Of a stretch of DNA of 11,137 nt, positions 1 through 5,906 are shown in pieces. Source of the stretch: an archaeon (GTDB taxonomy: Archaea; Methanobacteriota; Methanobacteria; Methanobacteriales; Methanobacteriaceae); contig JAKSUD010000013.1 of assembly GCA_024409185.1 (NCBI GenBank), positions 1-11,137 of the forward strand, written 5' to 3'. Each line of letters begins with the position of its first letter. Position 1 is the stretch's first letter. The notes below the pieces were generated by a model. It had not been told where the DNA came from and searched no databases. It saw nothing but the letters and a program-made list of their open reading frames with translations. The position numbers and the translations under genes are program-made.

Positions 1-32
1 ATGATTTTTTTGTATGTGTATTATTTAAAATT

Positions 33-85
33 AAATTCGATTGGAATTTTAAACTGTGAAATAGCTGTAATTTATTTTCAGCTAT
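33..85 (+). promoter_or_regulatory. two potential hairpins in the leader of the first wall-protein gene
   Basis: Two short inverted repeats sit directly upstream of the first gene. AAATTC (33-38) pairs with GAATTT (44-49) across a 5-nt loop, and ATAGCTG (61-67) pairs with CAGCTAT (79-85) across an 11-nt loop. The second ends 7 nt before the Shine-Dalgarno site at 93-98, so folding could affect ribosome access. In DNA this AT-rich some such repeats arise by chance. The promoter itself is not clear here and may lie before the window. Confidence 0.35.
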
Positions 86-92
86 ATTTAAT

Positions 93-107
93 GAGGTGAA
101 AATTTTG
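93..107 (+). promoter_or_regulatory. ribosome binding site and TTG start that decide the first gene's start
   Basis: GAGGTG at 93-98 matches the archaeal anti-Shine-Dalgarno target and lies 6 nt before a TTG codon at 105. The in-frame GTG at 96 is part of the Shine-Dalgarno site itself, so it is unlikely to be the start. TTG at 105 gives a normal signal-peptide n-region with two lysines. Confidence 0.6.
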
Positions 108-2861
108 ATTAAGAAAAGTTCATTTATAGTAGCTATTCTTCTTATTGCTTGTTTATCAATAAGTTCTGTTTCAGCTACTGCTATGGATAATAATAGCAAT
201 GAAATTTTAAATAGTACTGGAATGACTACTGATGATATCAATGCTATAAATGATTGTTCTGTTGCTCATGATGTAGAATCTGTGGGTTCTGCTGAATCTA
301 ATGTTGTAGATCAATCTTCTATTGATATGACCAAAAGTTTCATTGATTCAGTTTCTAATTTAGATTCCGAATCTCCATCTTCTGATGAAAACATTAATGA
401 AAAAAGTTCTGTTTCTGCTAATAATGATGTTAGTGAAGAATCCACTTCCACTACTAATGTAGATAATGAAGAGGCTTCTGTTTCTGCTAATAATGATGTT
501 AGCAAATCCAATTCTATTTCATATGTTAATGCTAAATCAGAAGATAATGAAGAATTAGATAAAGATGAGGCTAAATCTTTAGATGATGTTTCTGTAGCTC
601 ATAAATTAGAATCAAAATCTGGAGATTCTGATATTGACTCTTTAGATGATGTTTCTGTAGCTCATAAAGTTGAATCTAAATCTGCAAATGCTGCTGATTC
701 AGATAAATCTAATATTGAAGTTTCTAATTTAGAATCTGAAGTTCAATCTTCTAATGATGCTACTAGCAGCGGGTCTGTTGATTCTGTTAGTGTACCATAT
801 GAAGTTAATAAACAAGGAGGTATGAGTGATAATATCGGTCAAACTAATATTGCTAGTCAAGATGATGTAAGTAATCCTGTAATGATTACTTCTACTATGG
901 CAGCTTCTGCTAATCCTATTAGTGATGTTAAGAATACCGAGATTTTTTCTTTATCAACGAGTCAGTCGAAGTTAACGAGTGGTTCGACGGCCAGTTCCAA
1001 GATTAGTATTTCTGATATTATCACGGGTGCAATTAGTTTAAAGCAATATGTTTTAAAATATAAAAAATTGCCTAGTACTGTTACTATTAAAGGAAATAAA
1101 TACTCAATTAGTATTTTTAGTTATTTGATGAGTCAGGCGATATTAAACATTAATGCTGGAAAATCATCTAAAATTACTATTATTAAAGTTACAAATGGTA
1201 GTGCTTCTACAGGTTCTATAAATAAAAATGCTTATAAAGCTACTTATTTAAAACTTGCTAAAACTGTTGCCGATGCGGGAGTTAAAAAGAAAGTGCTTCC
1301 TAGTTATGTATCTTTTGATGGTAAAAAAGCTAATTTCAAGCTTTATACATATGCATTTGCGAAAATTTTAGTCTTTGATAAAGAAAACAAAAGATTGCCA
1401 AATTATTGTTTATTTGACAGTTCTGTATTCAAAGATACTCCTGTGGTAAAATCTGTTAGTGTTTCAGATATTATTAAGGCAGCTATAAACCTTAAATCTT
1501 ACACTATATCTAATGGAAAATTACCTAGCAGTATTTCTGTTGGAGGTAAAAAAGTAAGTCCTGAAGTATTTTCTTATTTAATGAGTCAAGCTATTAAAAA
1601 TATTAATGCTAAAAAAACTTCTGCTAAAATTAATATTATAAGCGTTAAGTCTTCTAATGTTACTGGATCTATTAAGCATAGAGCATTTAAATCAACATAT
1701 TTAAATGTGGTTAATACTGTTGCTAATGCAGGAGTTAATAAGAAAGTGCTTCCTAGTTATGTATCTTTAGATGGTAAAAAAGCAATATTTAAAGTTTATA
1801 CTTTTGGATTTGCTAAAATTTTAGCATTTTATAATTCCAATAAAAGGTTACCAAATTATTGTGATTTTGATAGTTCTGTATTTAAAGAACCACCAAAACC
1901 AGTAGTTAAATATGTTACTATTAATCAAATAGCTAAATCAGGTAAGAATGTAAGAGACTTTATCCATAATAATAGAAGAATTCCAACTTCTGTTTCTATA
2001 GCAGGTACTCAAATTAGTATTTCTAAATTTACTTATTTGATGGCTAAAGCTATTGAAAAAATTTCAGATAATCAGACTTCTTCAAAAATTAAGATAATTT
2101 CTGTAAGTGAAAGTTATTATACTGGAGATTCTTTTAGAACAAATGTTAGTGCAAAAGATATTTTAAAAATTTCTAAATATGTTGCTAATTATAGTGCTAC
2201 TAAGAAAATAGCTCCAAAATATGTGACTATTTCTGGTAAAAAAGCTAATTTTGATGTTTATACTTATCTTTTAGCTGGAAATTTACATTATTATAATAAT
2301 AAAGGTAAATTACCAAAAACTGTTTTACTTTCAACTTATGTGATTTCTGAAAAAAGCCCTAATTATCCTATTAAAAAAGGAGTTAATGAGTATAACACTG
2401 CTAAGGATCTTTCAATTTATTTGAAAGCTTCTGAACATTCTGCACTTAATTCTCAGATAAAAAACTTAGCTAAATCATTAACTAAGAATTGTAGAACTAC
2501 TCAAGAAAAAGCTAATGCGATATTTAAATATGTTAGAGATAAAGTATCCTATAGTTTTTATTACAATTCTCAAAAGAGTGCATCTGGGGCTTTAAGTTCT
2601 AAACGTGCTAATTGTTGTGATAAGTCTAATTTAATAGTTGCATTATGTAGGGCATCTAATATTCCTGCAAGATACTGTCATTCTACATCTTGCCACTTTA
2701 GAAGTGGTTTAACTTGTGGTCATGTATGGTCTCAAATTCTTATAGGTAATAAATGGTGTTGTGCTGATGCTACAAGTTCTAGTAACTCCTTAGGATATGT
2801 TGTTAATTGGAACACAAATAGAATCGGTAATGTAAATAAATATGCATCTGTACCATTCTAG
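105..2861 (+). CDS. exported pseudomurein-binding protein with C-terminal transglutaminase/endoisopeptidase-like domain (first of tandem pair)
   Basis: A 918-residue exported cell-wall protein if started at TTG 105; starting at GTG 96 adds three residues. Residues 1-26 form a signal peptide (IKK, hydrophobic core, VSATA cleavage region). Residues 27-300 are a Ser/Asn/Asp-rich stalk with short repeats (SVSANNDVS twice, DDVSVAHK twice). Six PMBR-like repeats follow in three A/B pairs, starting near 301, 377, 452, 528, 606 and 682. Their typical marks are LPSxV, FSYLMSQAI, VLPSYVS and AFAKIL..RLPNYC. Residues 757-918 are a transglutaminase-fold domain with motifs NCCDKSN, GHVW and ADATSS, giving a predicted triad Cys837, His873, Asp888. 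Phage PeiW/PeiP proteins of this layout cut the Ala-Lys isopeptide bond of pseudomurein. A role in wall remodelling or autolysis is therefore inferred; adhesion is an alternative. Nine cysteines in the catalytic domain are unusual. Confidence 0.85.
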   Translation: MIKKSSFIVAILLIACLSISSVSATAMDNNSNEILNSTGMTTDDINAINDCSVAHDVESVGSAESNVVDQSSIDMTKSFIDSVSNLDSESPSSDENINEKSSVSANNDVSEESTSTTNVDNEEASVSANNDVSKSNSISYVNAKSEDNEELDKDEAKSLDDVSVAHKLESKSGDSDIDSLDDVSVAHKVESKSANAADSDKSNIEVSNLESEVQSSNDATSSGSVDSVSVPYEVNKQGGMSDNIGQTNIASQDDVSNPVMITSTMAASANPISDVKNTEIFSLSTSQSKLTSGSTASSKISISDIITGAISLKQYVLKYKKLPSTVTIKGNKYSISIFSYLMSQAILNINAGKSSKITIIKVTNGSASTGSINKNAYKATYLKLAKTVADAGVKKKVLPSYVSFDGKKANFKLYTYAFAKILVFDKENKRLPNYCLFDSSVFKDTPVVKSVSVSDIIKAAINLKSYTISNGKLPSSISVGGKKVSPEVFSYLMSQAIKNINAKKTSAKINIISVKSSNVTGSIKHRAFKSTYLNVVNTVANAGVNKKVLPSYVSLDGKKAIFKVYTFGFAKILAFYNSNKRLPNYCDFDSSVFKEPPKPVVKYVTINQIAKSGKNVRDFIHNNRRIPTSVSIAGTQISISKFTYLMAKAIEKISDNQTSSKIKIISVSESYYTGDSFRTNVSAKDILKISKYVANYSATKKIAPKYVTISGKKANFDVYTYLLAGNLHYYNNKGKLPKTVLLSTYVISEKSPNYPIKKGVNEYNTAKDLSIYLKASEHSALNSQIKNLAKSLTKNCRTTQEKANAIFKYVRDKVSYSFYYNSQKSASGALSSKRANCCDKSNLIVALCRASNIPARYCHSTSCHFRSGLTCGHVWSQILIGNKWCCADATSSSNSLGYVVNWNTNRIGNVNKYASVPF
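407..502 (+). repeat. 27-bp identical direct repeat in stalk coding region
   Basis: The 27-nt stretch at 407-433 recurs exactly at 476-502, a period of 69 bp (23 codons). It encodes the SVSANNDVS peptide twice in the Ser/Asn-rich stalk. The identity extends to synonymous positions, which points to recent duplication or repeat homogenisation. Confidence 0.75.
576..684 (+). repeat. 46-bp near-identical direct repeat in stalk coding region
   Basis: Positions 576-621 recur at 639-684 with few differences, a period of 63 bp (21 codons). Each copy encodes SLDDVSVAHK followed by (L/V)ESKS. A degenerate third copy (CSVAHDVES) is encoded near 256-282. Confidence 0.75.
1287..1783 (+). repeat. duplicated wall-binding repeat unit (151 codons)
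   Basis: The 44-nt block at 1287-1330 recurs at 1740-1783 with one mismatch, offset by 453 bp, exactly 151 codons. It marks the B repeats of the first two A/B pairs of the PMBR region (KKVLPSYVS, DGKKA). The flanking protein is similar but the DNA more diverged, so this block has been copied or homogenised more recently than the rest. Confidence 0.7.
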
Positions 2862-2880
2862 ACTATTTAAAAATTGTTTA
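2862..2880 (+). other. 3' sequence shared by the two wall-protein genes
   Basis: The first gene ends TTCTAG then ACTATTTAAAAATT; the second ends TTCTAA then ACTATTTATAAATT (5623 on). The match continues past the stop codon, consistent with the paralogs arising by a duplication that included the 3' untranslated region. Confidence 0.5.
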
Positions 2881-2881
2881 T

Positions 2882-2925
2882 TAAGAGGATTTTTCCTCTT
2901 ATTTTAAATTTTTTTATTACTTTTT
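2882..2925 (+). terminator. hairpin plus T-rich terminator after first wall-protein gene
   Basis: TAAGAGGA (2882-2889) pairs perfectly with TCCTCTTA (2894-2901) over a TTTT loop. T-rich tracts follow immediately. The hairpin starts 20 nt after the stop codon. Confidence 0.75.
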
Positions 2926-3530
2926 TTATTATATTTTTATTATAATTATTATATTATTATAATAGTATTTTTTTAGGGATTTTTTTCTTTTTTTATTATT
3001 AATTTTATATTATTATAATAGTATTATTTTATGGATTTTTTCTTTTTTTATAATTTTTTAGTTATTTTTTAAATTTTCCTTTATTGTCCTTTATTTTTTT
3101 ATTTTAGGCTTTCATATTCTTTATTTTCTTTTTATGGTTCATTTTGTACTGTTTTTTATTTTTAATCATTTATTTATTTATTTTTTTTAAAATATTTTAG
3201 TTACTCTTGGTAATTTTTAATTATTTTACTATTTTGTAGAGTATTTTTTTAATCGATACTTTCTTAATATTTTATTTTTAGTTTATTTAAGTTATTTTAG
3301 TCTAAATTTTATTAAATTAACTATTAATTGCTAGTTATTGTTTATTTAAAGCTTTCATTGGTCTTTTTTTATTTATTTTAATAATAATGGTTATTTTTAT
3401 TTTTAACTTTTTAATTACTCTTAATTTAGTTTAATTATCTCTATGATATTTTTATTAATTATTTTATTTGTTTTTATCTTTTTTTAAGCATTTTAGACTA
3501 TTGTAATCTCTTATTTTACTAATTTTTTTT
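2902..3530. other. long T-skewed intergenic region, no gene seen
   Basis: About 630 bp between the first terminator and the second gene's promoter has no credible ORF on either strand and no recognisable RNA gene. The + strand is strongly T-skewed; for example 3121-3180 has 41 T and 11 A in 60 bases. Apart from the short direct repeat at 2951-3054, I see no further structure. It may be spacer DNA typical of surface-protein loci in such genomes. Confidence 0.6.
2951..3054. repeat. imperfect ~47-bp direct repeat, period 56 bp
   Basis: ATATTATTATAATAGT at 2951 recurs at 3007. Both copies continue with a T-run, then (A)GGGAT or (A)TGGAT, then TTTTTTCTTTTTTTAT. They differ by a few substitutions and one T. 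The repeat is non-coding and its function is unknown; it could be a local slippage duplication. Confidence 0.6.
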
Positions 3531-3532
3531 CA

Positions 3533-3559
3533 GAAAGCTTTATATACTTTTAAAAAGTA
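3533..3559 (+). promoter_or_regulatory. promoter of second wall-protein gene (BRE, TATA box, overlapping palindrome)
   Basis: A purine-rich BRE-like GAAAGC (3533-3538) is followed by TTTATATA (3539-3546), the best archaeal TATA match in the region. It predicts a start near 3567. A perfect palindrome with arms TACTTTT and AAAAGTA about a central A (3545-3559) begins on the 3' end of the TATA box. A protein bound there could block TBP or polymerase. The leader to the coding region would be about 280-295 nt, long for an archaeon. Confidence 0.6.
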
Positions 3560-3671
3560 ACTATTAATTACTTAATTTGTTAATCTTTCATTTATTTGGT
3601 TTTCAAATTGAGAATTTTAATTTAATAACAATTCACTATAAAAACAAAAAATTTAAATTTAATATTGTTTT

Positions 3672-3703
3672 AAGTTTTGTGTTTTATTTTTTTCACAAAA
3701 TTT
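3672..3703 (+). promoter_or_regulatory. potential leader hairpin upstream of second wall-protein gene
   Basis: AAGTTTTGTG (3672-3681) can pair with CACAAAATTT (3694-3703) as a 10-bp stem with one G-U pair and a 12-nt loop. It lies inside the predicted long leader, about 130 nt ahead of the ribosome binding site. Its function is unknown. Confidence 0.35.
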
Positions 3704-3835
3704 TTAATAAATATTAATCAGTTTTTTTCTTAAAATATCTGGTTGATTTTTAGTTTTATTTTTTTCTAAAATGATAACTAGGATTGGTAAGATAGTTTTT
3801 TTCTGATGTTTAAATTTAATGTTTTTTGGTTAAAT

Positions 3836-3864
3836 GAGGTGTAAAAATTTCTATTAAGAATATG
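3836..3864 (+). promoter_or_regulatory. ribosome binding site without a canonical start codon at normal spacing
   Basis: GAGGTG at 3836-3841 matches the site of the first gene (93-98), and the following bases are clearly related. Where that gene has TTG, this one has TCT (3850). The first ATG in frame is at 3862, 20 nt after the site. In-frame ATT codons at 3847 and 3853 lie at 5 and 11 nt. Confidence 0.55.
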
Positions 3865-5622
3865 ACATTATTTTTAGCAATTTTTGCTATAATGTTTGTA
3901 GCTATAGGATCTGTTTGTGCTGCAGACATTAACAGTGATGTTAATTCAGATAAAAATTTAAATAGTGAAGAAATTATTGCAAATTCTAACGGAATTGATA
4001 ATTCTAACAATGTAATTGATAGTCAAGGTTCACAAATTTCTGTAGATAATGCTAAAGAAACAGATAATTTTAATGTTGATTCTGTTTCTGCAAGTAATGT
4101 AAAAGAAAGTTCTCAAACAAAGAATGTAAATATAAATGTTGAACCTTCAAATGATGTAAAAGCTAACACAGCAATTACTAAAGTTGGAGCTACTAGTAGT
4201 AGTACTGTTACTATTGCTCAGGTTATTGCTGCTGCATCTTCTGTAAAGACTTATGTTGAGAAGAATCATGCTTTGCCTTCTTCTGTTACTGTGGGTTCTG
4301 TTTCTGTAAGTTCTGCTAAGTTTGCTTATTTGGAAAGTATGGCTGTTCAGTATCTTAATTCTGGTAAGTCTACTTCTACTAAGATTACTGTTTTGAGTGT
4401 TTCTGGTAGTTCTGCTACTTATACTATTAATAAGAATCCTACTAAAGCATCTTATGTGAGTGTTGCTAAGAGTGTTTCTAGTGCTTGTAGTTCTAAGAAG
4501 GCTGTTCCTGCTTATGTGACTGTTAGTTCTGCTAAGGCGGATTCTAGGGTTTATACTTATGCGTTTGCTAAGATTTTAGTATTCTATAAGAATAATAAAA
4601 ATAGATTGCCTAATACTTGTACTTTTGATAGTTCTGTATTTAAATCTACTCCAACTCCAGTTCCTTCAGGATTTACTATTAGTCAAATTATCACTGCAGC
4701 AGGTAATCTTAAGACTTATGTAGAAAAGAATAAAGCATTACCTAATACTGTTACAGTAGGATCTTCTACTCTTTCTATAGCTCAGTTTGCTTCTTTAGAA
4801 CCTGTAGCTATTCAAAGACTTAATGAAGGTAAATCTGTTTCTACTAAGATTAGTCTTGTTAATGCAAGTAAACCTTCTATAACTAAATATTCTATTAATA
4901 AGAATCCTACTAAAGCTTCTTATATAAGTGTTGCAAAATCTGTTTCCAATTACATTAATACTAATAAAATAGCTCCTGCTTATGCAACTGTTGAGTCTGC
5001 TAAAGCAGACTTTAGAGTTTATACTTATGCATTTGCTAAAATTTTAGTATTCTATAAGAATAATAATAACAAATTGCCTAATACTTGCACATTCCAAAGT
5101 TCAGTTTTCGATTCTTCAAATCCTGATATTACTTATAAAAAAGGAGTTAATGAGATAGCTACTGAAAAGGATCTTAGTGCATATTTAAAATATTATACAA
5201 GGGATAAAGCTAATGATGCAATTAAAGCATTAGCTAAAAAATTAACTGCTAATTGTAAAACTAACCTTGAAAAGGCTAACGCTATATATAATTATGTGAG
5301 AGATCACGTTAGTTATAGTTATTATTATAATAGTGTATATTATGCAACTGGTACATATTCTAGAAAAGCTGCTAACTGTTGTGATCATTCTAATTTAATT
5401 GTATCTCTCTGTAAATCTGCAGGGTTAGCTGCTAGATATAGTCATGCAACTTGTACTTTTAGTAGTGGATTAAGAGTAGGTCATGTATGGGCTCAAATTT
5501 ATGTTGATGGTGTATGGTATGCTGCAGATGCAACTAGCTCACGTAATAGTTTAGGTCATGTTAATAATTGGAAGTTAAGTTCCATGTCTGGCTTAAACCA
5601 ATATGCTGCATTGCCTTTCTAA
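3862..5622 (+). CDS. exported pseudomurein-binding protein with C-terminal transglutaminase/endoisopeptidase-like domain (second of tandem pair)
   Basis: A paralog of the upstream gene, 586 residues from ATG 3862. Residues 1-21 are a hydrophobic signal sequence ending SVCAA, but without the usual basic n-region. An upstream non-ATG start, perhaps ATT 3847, would add ISIKN and restore it. A short Asn/Ser-rich stalk (22-115) is followed by four PMBR-like repeats in two A/B pairs, starting near 117, 193, 271 and 349. Residues 430-586 form the transglutaminase-fold domain with NCCDHSN, GHVW and ADATSS, giving a predicted triad Cys506, His541, Asp556. Triad spacing (35 and 15) nearly equals that of the first protein (36 and 15). 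By similarity to PeiW/PeiP a pseudomurein peptide-bond hydrolase is inferred; transpeptidation or adhesion is possible. Lysine codons switch locally to AAG in 4246-4611. Confidence 0.85.
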   Translation: MTLFLAIFAIMFVAIGSVCAADINSDVNSDKNLNSEEIIANSNGIDNSNNVIDSQGSQISVDNAKETDNFNVDSVSASNVKESSQTKNVNINVEPSNDVKANTAITKVGATSSSTVTIAQVIAAASSVKTYVEKNHALPSSVTVGSVSVSSAKFAYLESMAVQYLNSGKSTSTKITVLSVSGSSATYTINKNPTKASYVSVAKSVSSACSSKKAVPAYVTVSSAKADSRVYTYAFAKILVFYKNNKNRLPNTCTFDSSVFKSTPTPVPSGFTISQIITAAGNLKTYVEKNKALPNTVTVGSSTLSIAQFASLEPVAIQRLNEGKSVSTKISLVNASKPSITKYSINKNPTKASYISVAKSVSNYINTNKIAPAYATVESAKADFRVYTYAFAKILVFYKNNNNKLPNTCTFQSSVFDSSNPDITYKKGVNEIATEKDLSAYLKYYTRDKANDAIKALAKKLTANCKTNLEKANAIYNYVRDHVSYSYYYNSVYYATGTYSRKAANCCDHSNLIVSLCKSAGLAARYSHATCTFSSGLRVGHVWAQIYVDGVWYAADATSSRNSLGHVNNWKLSSMSGLNQYAALPF

Positions 5623-5647
5623 ACTATTTATAAATTTTTTTTTTAAA

Positions 5648-5690
5648 AAAAGGGATTTTCCCTTTTACTATTTTTTTCTTTTTTTAATAT
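5648..5690 (+). terminator. hairpin plus T-rich terminator after second wall-protein gene
   Basis: AAAAGGGA (5648-5655) pairs with TCCCTTTT (5659-5666) over a TTT loop, followed by T-runs. Position and form match the terminator of the first paralog, although the stem sequence differs. Confidence 0.75.
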
Positions 5691-5793
5691 TGTCTTTTTT
5701 TACAGTGTTTTTATTATTTTTTATTATTTTATTATTTCTTTTTTAGTGTTGTTTTTTAATATTTTTTAGTTTCTAATTAGTTTAATCTATAAA

Positions 5794-5818
5794 TTAGGTT
5801 ACCAAAAATTTTATATAG
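5794..5818 (+). promoter_or_regulatory. promoter of the metal-responsive repressor with a candidate DtxR-type operator
   Basis: TTTTATATAG (5809-5818) is a good TATA box and predicts a start near 5840. Immediately upstream, TTAGGT (5794-5799), T, then ACCAAA (5801-5806) matches a TTAGGT-N-ACCTAA palindrome with one mismatch. TTAGGT half-sites are typical of DtxR/IdeR operators. The site lies where the BRE should be, so binding would block transcription factor B. Autoregulation is inferred. Confidence 0.45.
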
Positions 5819-5891
5819 TTTCTTTAAAAAATTATTATCATAAGCTTTTAATTATAGTTTAAATAGTTTAATTGATAATCTATTAGTTCTT

Positions 5892-5906
5892 GGGATGATT
5901 TTTATG
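5892..5906 (+). promoter_or_regulatory. ribosome binding site that fixes the repressor start
   Basis: GGGATGAT (5892-5899) is close to the GGTGAT-type site and lies 4 nt before ATG 5904. The ATG at 5895 is inside this site and is probably not the start. Confidence 0.6.

Noticed and set aside
1..99. 32-codon ORF from ATG at position 1, ending in the first gene's ribosome binding site
   Set aside because: AT-rich chance frame covering the leader hairpins, no ribosome binding site visible, no recognisable product.
311..511. Minus-strand ORF of 66 codons inside the stalk of the first wall protein
   Set aside because: Mirror of Ser/Asp-rich repeat coding on the + strand; no start signal and no family resemblance.
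2951..3054. Possible start of a CRISPR-like array
   Set aside because: Only two imperfect copies with about 9 bp between them and simple AT sequence; no spacers and no cas genes.
3816..4010. Minus-strand ORF of 64 codons across the start of the second wall protein
   Set aside because: Antisense shadow of the signal peptide and stalk, without promoter or ribosome binding site.
105..5622. Prophage or mobile-element origin of the wall-protein pair
   Set aside because: PeiW/PeiP-like domains occur in phages, but the window shows no integrase, structural genes, attachment sites or terminal repeats.
5834..5879. Inverted repeat ATTATCA/TGATAAT in the repressor leader
   Set aside because: A 7-bp AT-rich match with a 32-nt loop is easily a chance match in this composition; not strong enough to list as a feature.
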